64,000 bases of DNA from Phycisphaeraceae bacterium (GTDB lineage Bacteria; Planctomycetota; Phycisphaerae; Phycisphaerales; UBA1924), in NCBI GenBank assembly GCA_020639195.1, contig JACKHB010000006.1, positions 186,001-250,000 on the forward strand, written 5' to 3'. Below, in pieces: positions 1 to 9,101 of this stretch. Position numbers and translations under genes: made by a program. The notes beneath the pieces are model-generated. The model made no database searches. It was not told the origin of the DNA and saw only the letters and a list, made by a program, of their open reading frames with translations. Within the stretch, counting starts at the first letter, position 1, and each line of letters opens with the position of its first letter.

Positions 1-307
1 GGATGAGGCGAGGCGCGAGCGGCGTCAGGCGTCGCCAGTGGCGCCCGAGAGCCTTCGCGGCGTGGAGGCGAGAGAGCCGGAGGAATCGCCGTACGGGGAT
101 GTGGCGTTTCGGGCGCTTCGCGAGGCGCTGTCGCAGTTGGGAGAGGCGGATCGGGAGGTCATCCACCTCCGGCATCAGGCCGGGATGAGTTTCAAGGAGA
201 TTGCCGAACTGCTGGGTGAGCCTCTGGGGACGCTGTTGGCGCGGCATCACCGGGCGCTTCGGAAGCTCAAGGCGATCATGGGATCGAGACGGGAAGCACT
301 GCCATGA
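1..307 (+). CDS. Sigma-70 family RNA polymerase sigma factor, C-terminal part (5' end outside the window)
   Basis: The frame is open from base 2 to the stop at 305-307, giving about 101 residues with no start inside the window, so this is the end of a longer gene. The visible part is a sigma region 4: a helix rich in Leu and Ala, the stretch LGEADREVIHLRH, then the helix-turn-helix MSFKEIAELLGEPLGTLLARHHRALRKLK, which binds the -35 element. This arrangement is typical of ECF-type sigma factors. The stop overlaps the start of the next gene by 4 nt (ATGA), so the two are translationally coupled. The partner is a single-pass membrane protein, which suggests a sigma/anti-sigma pair. The family call is firm; the regulon is unknown. 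Confidence 0.85.
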   Translation, partial: DEARRERRQASPVAPESLRGVEAREPEESPYGDVAFRALREALSQLGEADREVIHLRHQAGMSFKEIAELLGEPLGTLLARHHRALRKLKAIMGSRREALP

Positions 308-795
308 CACACGACAACATTCGACACGATGACACGTGCCCCGAGATTGAGGCGGCGCTGGCCGAAATGGCAAGGCGCGATCTCGACGCGTTCGATCCGG
401 CGCTTGTGGATCGCATCTGTCTGCGCACCCAGGGGCTGTTGGCGGGCGGGGCCGATCAATCGGCGGAGCGGCCGATGATTGTCGGCAGGATTCATCGGGC
501 GACTCGCTGGCTGGCGCTCGCGGCGGTGGTGGTGCTGACCTTGACCGTCGGGATTCTGGTCTCAAACGCGACACGCTCGCGCACGACTCTGCCGACGGGC
601 GCGGATCGGCCGGTCGAGGTGCTCGCGGCGTCGCTGGAGCGTGATATCGACGGCGTGCTGTCGATGGATGGATTGTGGTCCAGCGGGCTGGGAGACCGCA
701 TCGACGTTCTGTACGCAGAGACGGCATTGATCGACGACGGCGTGGGGGTGGAGTGGCTGGACGAGCAAGTGCTGGGCACCGGAGGCTCGCTGTGA
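304..795 (+). CDS. Single-pass membrane protein, putative anti-sigma factor
   Basis: A protein of 163 residues. Residues 1-65 are hydrophilic and acidic, residues about 68-88 form one clear transmembrane helix (LALAAVVVLTLTVGILV), and the rest is probably extracytoplasmic. It overlaps the upstream sigma factor gene and the downstream secreted-protein gene by 4 nt each. A short cytoplasmic domain, one membrane segment and a position directly after a sigma gene are what an anti-sigma factor would show. No zinc-binding HxxxCxxC motif of the ZAS class is present, so the role rests on context and not on a recognised domain. It could instead be a structural envelope protein. Confidence 0.55.
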   Translation: MTHDNIRHDDTCPEIEAALAEMARRDLDAFDPALVDRICLRTQGLLAGGADQSAERPMIVGRIHRATRWLALAAVVVLTLTVGILVSNATRSRTTLPTGADRPVEVLAASLERDIDGVLSMDGLWSSGLGDRIDVLYAETALIDDGVGVEWLDEQVLGTGGSL

Positions 796-1682
796 TCCGA
801 TCGGGAGCGGTGGTTCTGATGGGCGTGGTGGGCGCGGGGCTGGCGCTGGGGGCATTTGCGCAACCCGGCGATCGGTCGCTCCCGCCGCCGCCTTTGGAAG
901 AGCCCGATGAGGCTTCGATCCGTGCCAACATCGTGCGGCGGCTGGAGTTCGCGCGGCGCCGGATGGAGGCATTGCAGCGGGAGGAGGCTCGCCTGAACGA
1001 GGCGATCGCGCGGCTGGACCGGGGCGATTCGCCGCAGGATGTGATGGGCAGCGTGCGGGAGGCTCCGGGCCGTTTTGATGGGGAGCGCCGCGGGAACGAC
1101 GATCCGCTTCGCGGTCCGGATCGCGGGGGACCGGGGGGGGACCGTGAGCGGGGAGGCGAGCGGCCAAGCCCGGAAAGACTGCTCGCGGCGCTGGCGGAGG
1201 TGGCACCCGACCTTGGCCGACGGCTGGAGGCGCTTCGCGCGCAGAGCCCGGAGCAGGCGGATCGGCTGCTCGGACGCCTGGGGCCCCGGTTGTATCAGAT
1301 CCTGGATCTTCGATCTCGTGACCCGGATCTGGCGGGGCTCAAAGTGCAAGAACTTCAGGCGATGCACGGGCTCTGGCTTGCTTCCATGGCGATGCGCGAG
1401 GCGCGCGCCGCCGAGCCTGTCGATGCGGCGGCCGAGGCGAGCGCGAAGGAGCGGATGCGCGCGGCGATCGAGCAGTCGTTCGACGTGAACCTGGCGATCC
1501 AGCGCCATGATCTCGCCCGGTTTACCGAGCGTCTGGAGGAGCTTCACGAGGAAATCGCAAGGCGACAGGCGCAACGCGAGCAGATCGTGGAGCAGCAGTT
1601 CGAGATGCTGACACGGCCGGGCGCTCCCGAGGGAGGCGCGGAGCGGGACGGACGCGGGCGACCGGATCGGCGCGGGGGCTGA
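792..1682 (+). CDS. Secreted Arg/Glu-rich coiled-coil protein, function unknown
   Basis: The GTG start at 792 overlaps the previous stop (GTGA) and gives 296 residues. Residues 1-23 are a signal peptide ending near GAFAQ. The mature protein has a helical segment rich in Arg and Glu (about 38-75), a low-complexity Gly/Asp/Arg linker (about 90-125), and a longer helical part (130-280) with heptad-like spacing. It ends in another Gly/Arg-rich tail. I recognise no catalytic motif. Overall shape resembles small periplasmic helical chaperone or sensor proteins of the CpxP/ZraP kind, but I see no LTxxQ repeat. As third gene of the sigma/anti-sigma unit it is probably an envelope protein sharing that regulation. 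Confidence 0.55.
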   Translation: MIRSGAVVLMGVVGAGLALGAFAQPGDRSLPPPPLEEPDEASIRANIVRRLEFARRRMEALQREEARLNEAIARLDRGDSPQDVMGSVREAPGRFDGERRGNDDPLRGPDRGGPGGDRERGGERPSPERLLAALAEVAPDLGRRLEALRAQSPEQADRLLGRLGPRLYQILDLRSRDPDLAGLKVQELQAMHGLWLASMAMREARAAEPVDAAAEASAKERMRAAIEQSFDVNLAIQRHDLARFTERLEELHEEIARRQAQREQIVEQQFEMLTRPGAPEGGAERDGRGRPDRRGG

Positions 1683-1685
1683 TTG

Positions 1686-2075
1686 TCAGGAGACGATCGA
1701 GCCCGGCGCGATGTCTGATATTGGAGCGAGCACGACGACGCTGCGTTCGTCGCTGCCCTTGGCGGCGTCGCTGGCGGCCAGAAGCATGCCGCGAGACTCT
1801 TCGCCGCGGATCGTGCGCGGTGCGAGATTCGCAACGATGACGATGAGCCGGCCCACGAGATCTTCCGGGCGATACTGGGCGCGGATTCCGGCGCAGATCT
1901 GGCGAGGTTCGCCGGACCCGTCGTCCACGGCGAGCTTAAGCAGGCGATCGGCGTTGGGGTGAGGCTCGGCCTGCACCACCCGTGCGATGCGCAGATCGAC
2001 CTTGGCGAATTCGTCGAAAGAGATCATCGGCTTGGCCGTGACCTGCTGCTCCCCCTGGGGCGCCGGCTGTGTCAT
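1686..2075 (-). CDS. Stand-alone tRNA-binding (EMAP/OB-fold) domain protein, MetG C-terminal or CsaA type
   Basis: A 129-residue protein starting at the ATG at 2075, preceded by a good ribosome-binding site (GGGAGG). After a short tail rich in Gln and Pro, residues 18-129 form the OB-fold tRNA-binding domain seen at the C-terminus of bacterial MetRS and as the free proteins CsaA and Trbp111. Diagnostic stretches are FAKVDLRIARVV, HPNADRLLKLAVD, RQICAGI and VIVANLAPRTIRGEESRGMLLAAS. Such domains dimerise and bind the outer corner of tRNA, or act as small chaperones. No synthetase gene is adjacent, so it may act in trans on MetRS or independently. Confidence 0.85.
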   Translation of the reverse strand: MTQPAPQGEQQVTAKPMISFDEFAKVDLRIARVVQAEPHPNADRLLKLAVDDGSGEPRQICAGIRAQYRPEDLVGRLIVIVANLAPRTIRGEESRGMLLAASDAAKGSDERSVVVLAPISDIAPGSIVS

Positions 2076-2112
2076 GTCGTCGTTTCCTCCCTTGCGCGAG
2101 AGGGCAGTGTAC

Positions 2113-3111
2113 TCATGAGGCACTCGAGGACGACTCGGGCACTCGCTCTGGGAGGGGGGCGGGCGCCTCGGGCGTCGACGGTCGGGGCTCGGCCTTGACG
2201 GGTGGATCGAGCGAGACCCAGCGACCATCTCGCCAGTAGTTGCGGGTCGCATCCACGCCGAGCGTCGGGGCGAGTTCATCGGGATCCGGATCACGCAGGG
2301 GTCGACCCGCATCGGTCGCCACCTGGGCGGACCAGGAGCGCTGAACGCCCTCGAGAACCGTGGATTCAAAGCGGAGATGTGCGATGAACTCGTCGGTCGA
2401 GAGCCGCATCCCGGGGTTGCCGCCGCAGGTGTGGCAGGCGACATACTCGGGCGGGACGCTGCCGGCCTTGCGGCTGATTCGATCGAAGCCGCACTCGGGA
2501 CACGGCCATCGCTGCGCCTCGCGGGCCAACACATCGGCCATGCCCGGAAGGCCAACGGGGCTGAGCAGGGCCTCGTAGCGACGGATCAACGCCAGGACGG
2601 CAGGATTCGAGAGCAGGTCGCGGGCTCGGCGGCCCTCTCCCGATCGCACGTACGACACGGCGGTAACGGCGAGATATGCCGTCTCATCGGAGACTCTGAC
2701 GGGATCGACGCGGCTCCAGTCGGGCTGGGCGTAGCGCGGATCGAGCGCGCCGGCCAGGGCCAGGAGCCACGATCGCTCGCGCGAGAGTCGTGAGAGGTCG
2801 GCGAGCGCGACGCAGGCCGAGGCCCCGAGTCGGCCGTCGCGGCGTCTGCGGTCGATCTCGAACGAGAGAACATAGAGCGTCGTCGCCAGGGATACCTGCT
2901 CGGGCTCGGTGGCCTCAGAAGCGACTTCTTCGGCGAGGTCGAAGTAGTCCTGGGGTCGGTCGGGCGTGAGGGCGAGCAAGCGCTCCTCGAGATCCCGAAC
3001 GGCGAGGCCTTCCAGCGGATTGGTCGGCGGCGCCACCGGATCGGGCCCGGGCTGCTGGGCCTGCACCACGGCGCACCATGTCAGCAGTGCCAAGCAACAG
3101 CGTCGTCTCAT
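2113..3111 (-). CDS. Secreted protein with a four-cysteine zinc-ribbon-like knuckle
   Basis: A protein of 332 residues with a short signal peptide (1-19, ending AVVQAQ). The body is mostly helical, and it contains one paired-cysteine motif, C204-P-E-C207 with C226-H-T-C229, that looks like a treble-clef or zinc-ribbon site. The tail is rich in Pro, Glu and Ser. Its start overlaps the end of the preceding 948-residue gene by 4 nt, making it the last gene of the operon that begins with the VWA protein at 12.4 kb. No enzyme family is recognisable. A structural or adaptor role in the same envelope machine is the natural inference. Confidence 0.5.
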   Translation of the reverse strand: MRRRCCLALLTWCAVVQAQQPGPDPVAPPTNPLEGLAVRDLEERLLALTPDRPQDYFDLAEEVASEATEPEQVSLATTLYVLSFEIDRRRRDGRLGASACVALADLSRLSRERSWLLALAGALDPRYAQPDWSRVDPVRVSDETAYLAVTAVSYVRSGEGRRARDLLSNPAVLALIRRYEALLSPVGLPGMADVLAREAQRWPCPECGFDRISRKAGSVPPEYVACHTCGGNPGMRLSTDEFIAHLRFESTVLEGVQRSWSAQVATDAGRPLRDPDPDELAPTLGVDATRNYWRDGRWVSLDPPVKAEPRPSTPEAPAPLPERVPESSSSAS

Positions 3112-5954
3112 TGGCTCGACTCCGACATGCGGATGGTCCAGAGTTGGGCCAGGGCTCGCTCCGCGGCGGCGAGTTGCTGGAAGACGTGTTCGGAGCGACG
3201 GCGGGCGGACGACATCTCTTCGACAATGGCAAGGGCGTCTCTGGCGCGCGTCGGTTGCTCAGCCGCCGTGACATACGCCATCAACTCAACGATTGCGAGT
3301 TGCTCTGCGGCAAACCGCTGGACCGGACCCGACGCGAGGGCCGCGCGGGAGGCGTATCGGGCTTCGATTTCGCCAAGCGTCATCGGCGCGTTGGGCGGCG
3401 CGAGGCTCGCCTCGGCACGGCGGAGCCACCGAACGCGGAGCAGGGTGGCGGAGGCCTCGGGAGCGGGGACGGAGTCGGCGTCGCCCGACTCGGCCGCGCC
3501 CAGCGCGAGTTGCTCCGCGTACGCCTCGGCCACCAGGTCACTGAGGCGATCAACGACCGACAGTTCGCTCTCGGCCGTGATCATCTGGAGCAGGCGTTCA
3601 ACAAGGATGCGCCGAGCGGCGGCTCGCCATGCGGGGTCGTTGAGGTCGATGTCGCGGCCCCCGGTCGCCTGGGCAATGAGCTGGGCGTTGAGGCGAGACG
3701 CGGGCATGTCCGGGAGGGCTTCGAGCAAGGCGTTGACCGTGGTGGGTTGGTCCAGAAACGCTCGGGCGACTTCGTTGGCGCGAAGCCGGACACGCTGTGC
3801 ATCGCCGCGGACGGCCTCGCCGATCAGCACCTCCGCGTCCATCGCCGACAGGCGACGGCGCGTTCGGACGAGGGTGTCCAGCAGATCGAGCCGGGCCTGC
3901 TGGTTGCGCCGGACGACGAGGTACTGCACCGCCCACTCTCCGCCCTCGGACTCTCCGGGGGTGGCCCCGATGGCGGCGCTCCGCTGGAGGGCGGCCTGGA
4001 TCTCGCCCTCGGCCCGCTCGATGCGGCGCGCGGCCCGCTCATACTCGCCCCGCCACATCCACGACGCCGCAGCGCTCAATGAGGCGAGCCGCGCGGCCGA
4101 TTCGAGGTGCTCCATGGGTGTGACATCGGAAGCGTTACGCGCGATGGCGCCTCGCAGCCTCTCCGCCCAGCGGTCGAGCAACTCGCGATCGGAGGCGAGG
4201 TCTTCGATGCCCCAAACGCGGGCGAATCGCTCGCGCAGTGCCGCACGATCGCGCTCGGAGGCCTTCGGGGGCAGGACCATCGTGCCGTCCGTCCCGGGCG
4301 CCCTGGCCTCGTGGACGAGCGCTCGCGTGACGGCGTTGAGGTCCGCAGAGCCGAGCGATGGCGCGATCATGGCGCGAAGAAGCCACAGGCGGACGTCTCG
4401 GCGTGACCAGTCCAGTGCCGTGGCGAGGCGCTGCACCGACTGATACACCGCGCGATTGGCATCGGGGTTCGGGGCATCGATGAGCAATTGGTCGAGTCCG
4501 GCGGTGATGATGGAGGCACGCAGCCGCTCATCGGACCGGGTCAGCGCTTCGACACAGTCGAGCCACCGCTCCCACGTCCTCGTACCGCTCTCGGTGGCGC
4601 CGGCCGAGTCTGCGACGACGGCGAGCGAAGCGGGCATGAGTGAGGCCGCGGCGAGGGCTCCGGCCTGAAAACTGGCGGCGCTGGGCGTGCGCACGCCGCC
4701 AAGAGCGCTCGCGAGGCCGTTGTCAACAATCGAGACGACCGACGATGGAAGGTCTCTCTCCCGGGCGAGCCGGGTGAGCACTCCGCACGACCAGATGGCG
4801 GGCGCTACCTGGCCCGAAGACAGGGCATCGCGGGCGAGCGCCGCGGCGGGACCCGCGAGGTGGTCAACTGCGGGGGTCGCCACATCCGGGCGCGGTCCGG
4901 CCCGGTAGACGAATTCCACGAGCGCGGTGACGGCCGCGGCGAGCTCATCGTCGGCGAGCGTCGGCCAGTTCTGGGCGAGGTGATCGGCGACCTCGACAAA
5001 CCGCGCGCTGGCGGCAGAGGCATCGCTGTCGAGCGCGGTGGCCGCTCCCACGAGCGCGTCGATGGCCTCGCGAGGCGTGCCGAACCGCGAGCGCTGTGGA
5101 CTGGGAGCCGACTCGTTCTTGGTGTTCGGAGGAGCCGGGTTCGAGGGCGCGGCAGGAGCGGCGGCTGTCGCCTCGTCCACCTCGGTCGATTCGTCGTCTG
5201 ATGTTTGCCGGGGAGACCCGCCCGAAACGAGCGTCAGCACTCCCAGCACGGAGATCGCAGCGATGATCACCCCGACGAGTACGAGCAGCGTTGTGCGAGC
5301 GTGGCCGACCTCTTCGAGTTCGGGCATGGGGGGAGGCTCTGCGGGGCGCGGATCCGGCGCCGATGGGGCCGGTGCGGCCCGGGGAACCTGGGGCGACTGC
5401 CTAGGAACCCCCAACCGCTGCGAGGCGGGGCTCTGAGGCGAAGGGATTGGCACCCCAGCGCGAGGACGGAACGCGATCGCGCGGACTGCGTCGGGCACCT
5501 GCGTGGAGGGAATGCCTCGGGCGTGCGCCAGCATGGCCACGCGCCGGAGAGAGTCACGGTTCCAGCCGCCATGACGCGCCAGCGTCAGGACGGCGTCGTG
5601 CTCCAGCAGCTGGAGGCGATCGCCGATCGCATGAGGCCGGACCGTTGCCGGGGCGGGCGCAGTTGCGGCGTGCTGGACTGCGCGGCTCCCCCCCCACCGC
5701 TCGAGCATGTGTCGCCGAACGACGGGATCGAGGAGCTGCGCGGCGGCGGCGTGCAGCGCGAGGCGAACCTCATCGGCCTGGGGCGTCTCGGCGTGCGGGT
5801 GTGCATTGACCTGACCCAGGCGAAGCTCGAGCGCGGCGATGATGCCCGAATCGGTGCAAGTGGCGGGATCGAGTTGGAGCAGTGCGAACGGACCGCCGGC
5901 CCCGGCGGGCACGCCGAGGAAGTAGGCGATGCGTCCGTGTGTGTCGCCGCTCAT
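3108..5954 (-). CDS. Large membrane-anchored helical-repeat protein with a J-domain-like N-terminus
   Basis: A protein of 948 residues. The first 90 residues (FLGVP...FALLQLDPATC..., then QLLDPVVRRHMLERWGG) read like the degenerate J-domain or curved-helix modules many planctomycetes place at the N-terminus of large proteins, but no HPD motif is visible. Residues 165-215 are a Pro-rich linker, 221-245 a single transmembrane helix, and 250-300 a Ser/Pro/Asp linker. The remaining 640 residues are Ala-, Leu- and Arg-rich helices that look like degenerate TPR or HEAT-type repeats. Start and stop each overlap neighbours by 4 nt. The layout (cytosolic head, one membrane pass, large periplasmic helical domain) suggests a scaffold working with the ExbB/ExbD proteins of the operon. 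Confidence 0.6.
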   Translation of the reverse strand: MSGDTHGRIAYFLGVPAGAGGPFALLQLDPATCTDSGIIAALELRLGQVNAHPHAETPQADEVRLALHAAAAQLLDPVVRRHMLERWGGSRAVQHAATAPAPATVRPHAIGDRLQLLEHDAVLTLARHGGWNRDSLRRVAMLAHARGIPSTQVPDAVRAIAFRPRAGVPIPSPQSPASQRLGVPRQSPQVPRAAPAPSAPDPRPAEPPPMPELEEVGHARTTLLVLVGVIIAAISVLGVLTLVSGGSPRQTSDDESTEVDEATAAAPAAPSNPAPPNTKNESAPSPQRSRFGTPREAIDALVGAATALDSDASAASARFVEVADHLAQNWPTLADDELAAAVTALVEFVYRAGPRPDVATPAVDHLAGPAAALARDALSSGQVAPAIWSCGVLTRLARERDLPSSVVSIVDNGLASALGGVRTPSAASFQAGALAAASLMPASLAVVADSAGATESGTRTWERWLDCVEALTRSDERLRASIITAGLDQLLIDAPNPDANRAVYQSVQRLATALDWSRRDVRLWLLRAMIAPSLGSADLNAVTRALVHEARAPGTDGTMVLPPKASERDRAALRERFARVWGIEDLASDRELLDRWAERLRGAIARNASDVTPMEHLESAARLASLSAAASWMWRGEYERAARRIERAEGEIQAALQRSAAIGATPGESEGGEWAVQYLVVRRNQQARLDLLDTLVRTRRRLSAMDAEVLIGEAVRGDAQRVRLRANEVARAFLDQPTTVNALLEALPDMPASRLNAQLIAQATGGRDIDLNDPAWRAAARRILVERLLQMITAESELSVVDRLSDLVAEAYAEQLALGAAESGDADSVPAPEASATLLRVRWLRRAEASLAPPNAPMTLGEIEARYASRAALASGPVQRFAAEQLAIVELMAYVTAAEQPTRARDALAIVEEMSSARRRSEHVFQQLAAAERALAQLWTIRMSESSQ

Positions 5955-8698
5955 CGTGGCCCCCCCACGGGTGCTGGGGCCTTGGCCTGGATCTGTCGGT
6001 CGATTTCACGCAACCGCTCGCCCCATGGTTCGGGGGCCGAATCGAAATCCGGGTGCAGCACCTTGTGCTGATCCATGGCCTCGCGGGCTCGGGAGGGATC
6101 GACCTGTAGGAGCAGGCGTAGTGAGTGATAGCGAGCCTCGTACCAGTACGGGTCGCCGTCGGCGAGTGCCGCGAGCAGAACGCGCCACGCGTCGAGTGCT
6201 TGTTCGAGATCCGAGGCTGCCTCCGCGAGCTCGCCCAGCCGTCGCAGGACGTCGATGGCGCGAATACCGCTGTTGATGAGTTGCTGGTCGATCGCGATCG
6301 CCGTGTCGCGGGCGTCCGAATCGGCGGCGAGACGCCATGCCGCAGCGCCGGCCTCTGCGACTCTGGCCGCGAGGCTCTGCACGGAAGGATCGGCCATCGT
6401 GAGGCCCTGAGCGCGCAGCTGATCAAGGACGCGCAGACCGTGGCGGAGCACTTCCTTCGCCGCGTCCGCGTCCTGAGGCCGTCGCTGGAAGGTGTCGAGC
6501 GCTCGACGGTACATGAGGCGGTCGGCCGACTCGGAGTAGATGCCGCCGATCGCGCGGAGTTGCTCGATCAGGAACTGGGCCTCGGATTCGTCGTCGCGAG
6601 CGATAGCGAGCTGCAGCCGACGAAAGGTGAGTTCGCCCACGAGGGCTTCATCCTCGATCGAGGCCAGTGCGCTGACTTCGTCGATGATCCGGAGCCCCCA
6701 TTGCGCACGCTCGGCATCGGGCGCCTGCATGCCAAGCAGAGCATCGACGTACTGACGGAGCCGCAGGATCAGTGAGGATGCGCGATCGCGGAGTTCTTGA
6801 TCGTCGCGCACGCGGGGTAGTTCGGCGTGTTCGAGCTCGATTGCTTCCTGCGCGACCTGCGCGAACCGCGTCGCGGCAAAGTCCCGGGCCTGGCCCCGCG
6901 AGTTGCGGTACATGCGATACAGGATCGTCGCGGCGTGGGACCGGGCGGTGCCGTAGAGCTCGCTTGAGCGCGGCACCTCGAGCAGGACCGCGACGGCCCG
7001 CTCGGGATCCACGAGTTCGCTGCCGGCGAGGCGGAGGAGCAGCTTGGCCGCGCGGTCGTTTCCCGGGAACGACTCGATGTAGAGGCTGGCGAGCTTGTCG
7101 CGACGAGCCTGGAGCGATGGACGGTCGTGCTCGACGCCATAGTCCAGGGCGTAGATCGCCAGCCACAGCGCTTCTTCGCGGGCGGGGGGTGTTGCGCTTG
7201 CGAGGAAGGCGCGTTCGAGATGGTCCGCGGCGGGCTCGACGTCTCCGGCGTAGAAGAGCGCCATGCCCCGCATAACACCGCACTTAACTGCCTCGGTCGC
7301 AAAGAGCGCGGCGTCCTGGGCGCTCGCGGCTGAACCCAGGACTTCGGCGGCCATGCGGTACTCGGTGGCGATGACGGGAGAGGTCGCTGGCGACTGATCG
7401 CTTCCTTCGGACTCTGCGTGGCGGACGCGGGCCTTCTCGTACATCTGGAGGCCGTGGACATACCGCACGATGAAGCCGTCCTGGCCAATGGGGGTCGTGT
7501 CGTAGAGGTTGACAAGGTCCAGGACGTGCCCGACCTCTCCGGCCTTGACAAGTTCCCCGAGCGCGGTCTGGGCGAGTGCTTCAACGATGGAGTCCCGTTC
7601 CGGAACCGCCGTGGGCGTGCGTAGCGCCTCAAGCGTGAGCACCGCCAGCAGACGAGCCTCCGGCACCGTCAGCGGGGGGCGGTGTGCGGCCGTCCGCTCA
7701 CGCGCAACCTGGTGGATCCGCCATTCGATGTCGGCCCAGCGACGAGCGCGTGCGTAGATCGTCAGCCCATGGGCGAACAACTGGTCCTGCACGGACGCGG
7801 GCACTTCCTCACCCTCGCGCACGGCGTCGAGCCAGCGGATGGCATCGACGTCGTTTCCTCGCAGCGCATGGCAGAGCGCCACGCCGAGCGCGGCCCGGGC
7901 GATGTGCTCGTAGCGGAACATCGAGCGCGGTGTGCGGTCCAGGGTTGGGATGCGCTCACCAGAGGACTGCAAGAGCCATCCGAAGTCCTTGAGTGCGTCC
8001 ACCGCCGGGGCCTCTGCGCCCGAGAGCAGCGCGAGGTAGTAGTTCGTCCACCCCGAGTAGTACATCGCGATCGAGCGCAGGCGTCTGGCTTCTGCGAGGT
8101 TGGCCTGCAATTCGGCGTCTCCGTCGCGACGGCCCGAGCGTTCGATGCGCTCAAACTGCTCGACGCGCCGGTGGATCTTGCTGCCGAGATCCTGGAGCGT
8201 GTTGTGGAGGTCGCGGAACGCCTGCGTGGCCTCTTCGCGATCGGCTTCGGAGGCGAGTCTGACTCTGGCCCGCTCGGCGATTGTCTCGGCCGTCAGGTAG
8301 CGGGCCTTGGCGAGGCTGAGCCGGAGATCGTACGAATCGGCCTCGGGCACTCGAGCGAGCAGGTCCCGGGCGAGCAGTTCGATGCGCGCGCGGTCCTCGG
8401 CGGTGCGGGCCAGAGCAAAGGCGCGAGAATACACGGCGCCCAGGCGCTCGGCGATGGCTTCACGCTCGTCAGGCGTCGCTCGGCCCAGACGGTCACGGAG
8501 CTGCGTTTCGCGGAGCGTTTCGAGGCCAAGCCGCTCAAGGTAGGCCTCGACCAGTTCGTCGGGGGACCGGGGGACCTCGATGGCAGGGACCTCCGGCTCG
8601 TCATCGGGCTGCGACTGAGCCCGAGACGGGAGCGCAAAGAGCGAAGCGGCGCCCATTGCGAGCACAGCGGCGATGTGAGTGCTACGAAGCGGGAACAT
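5951..8698 (-). CDS. Secreted TPR-like helical repeat protein
   Basis: A protein of 915 residues with a signal peptide (1-27, ending PSRAQS). The mature chain is almost entirely helical, with repeated pairs of Ala-rich amphipathic helices (for example AMYYSGWTNYYLALLSGAEA and ALGVALCHALRGNDVDAIRWL) typical of tetratricopeptide repeats. It overlaps the ExbD gene upstream by 17 nt and the 948-residue gene downstream by 4 nt. TPR proteins next to ExbB/ExbD usually serve as periplasmic scaffolds linking the energised membrane complex to the outer envelope. No catalytic domain is seen. The call as a secreted repeat protein is good; its exact task is open. Confidence 0.7.
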   Translation of the reverse strand: MFPLRSTHIAAVLAMGAASLFALPSRAQSQPDDEPEVPAIEVPRSPDELVEAYLERLGLETLRETQLRDRLGRATPDEREAIAERLGAVYSRAFALARTAEDRARIELLARDLLARVPEADSYDLRLSLAKARYLTAETIAERARVRLASEADREEATQAFRDLHNTLQDLGSKIHRRVEQFERIERSGRRDGDAELQANLAEARRLRSIAMYYSGWTNYYLALLSGAEAPAVDALKDFGWLLQSSGERIPTLDRTPRSMFRYEHIARAALGVALCHALRGNDVDAIRWLDAVREGEEVPASVQDQLFAHGLTIYARARRWADIEWRIHQVARERTAAHRPPLTVPEARLLAVLTLEALRTPTAVPERDSIVEALAQTALGELVKAGEVGHVLDLVNLYDTTPIGQDGFIVRYVHGLQMYEKARVRHAESEGSDQSPATSPVIATEYRMAAEVLGSAASAQDAALFATEAVKCGVMRGMALFYAGDVEPAADHLERAFLASATPPAREEALWLAIYALDYGVEHDRPSLQARRDKLASLYIESFPGNDRAAKLLLRLAGSELVDPERAVAVLLEVPRSSELYGTARSHAATILYRMYRNSRGQARDFAATRFAQVAQEAIELEHAELPRVRDDQELRDRASSLILRLRQYVDALLGMQAPDAERAQWGLRIIDEVSALASIEDEALVGELTFRRLQLAIARDDESEAQFLIEQLRAIGGIYSESADRLMYRRALDTFQRRPQDADAAKEVLRHGLRVLDQLRAQGLTMADPSVQSLAARVAEAGAAAWRLAADSDARDTAIAIDQQLINSGIRAIDVLRRLGELAEAASDLEQALDAWRVLLAALADGDPYWYEARYHSLRLLLQVDPSRAREAMDQHKVLHPDFDSAPEPWGERLREIDRQIQAKAPAPVGGPR

Positions 8699-9101
8699 AG
8701 GTGACCTTGCGGAATCCGGCGTCCTTGCACGACTGGAGCGCCGTCGTCACGTCCTCGACGCGAGCCGAAGCCGCCCCGCGAACGATGACACCCGCCTCCT
8801 TGCTCAGGCGCGTCAGGACACCAACGAGCGTGTTGCGATCCGGGATGACGCGATCACCCAGTTTGAATTCCACCAGATCGCGGTCGGTGCGCGAGACAAT
8901 GAGGATCTGGGGGAGCAGGTCCGCGGCGCGGCCGGCGCCCTGACGCTCGGCCTGCAACGCGGAGGCGAGTTCGGCTTCCCGGGCGGTCATCGAAGCGGTG
9001 ACCATGAAGTAGATCAGCAGCAGGAAGACGACATCGATCAGACTGGTCATCGGCAGGCCGCCGACCAGCAGGGTTGAGCCGGAGCGCCTGGTGAATCTCA
9101 T
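8682..9101 (-). CDS. ExbD/TolR-family biopolymer transport protein (second copy)
   Basis: A protein of 139 residues with the ExbD/TolR architecture: a short cytoplasmic N-terminus, one transmembrane helix (about 18-40, LPMTSLIDVVFLLLIYFMV) holding the conserved Asp of the LIDVVF motif that carries protons, and a periplasmic alpha/beta domain. The usual family length is 130-150, so it is complete. Its start overlaps the stop of the first exbD by 4 nt. Together with the ExbB-like protein it would form a proton-driven motor in the inner membrane. Two ExbD paralogues side by side are common in planctomycete and Bacteroidetes systems. Confidence 0.9.
   Translation of the reverse strand: MRFTRRSGSTLLVGGLPMTSLIDVVFLLLIYFMVTASMTAREAELASALQAERQGAGRAADLLPQILIVSRTDRDLVEFKLGDRVIPDRNTLVGVLTRLSKEAGVIVRGAASARVEDVTTALQSCKDAGFRKVTYVPAS

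Noticed and set aside
3078..4443. Plus-strand frames of 334 and 438 residues opposite the 948-residue gene
   Set aside because: Antisense shadows with Arg/Ala-rich composition and no ribosome-binding sites.
7682..8704. Long plus-strand frame of 340 residues opposite the TPR gene
   Set aside because: Shadow of the TPR protein gene, which has a signal peptide and operon context; the shadow has neither.
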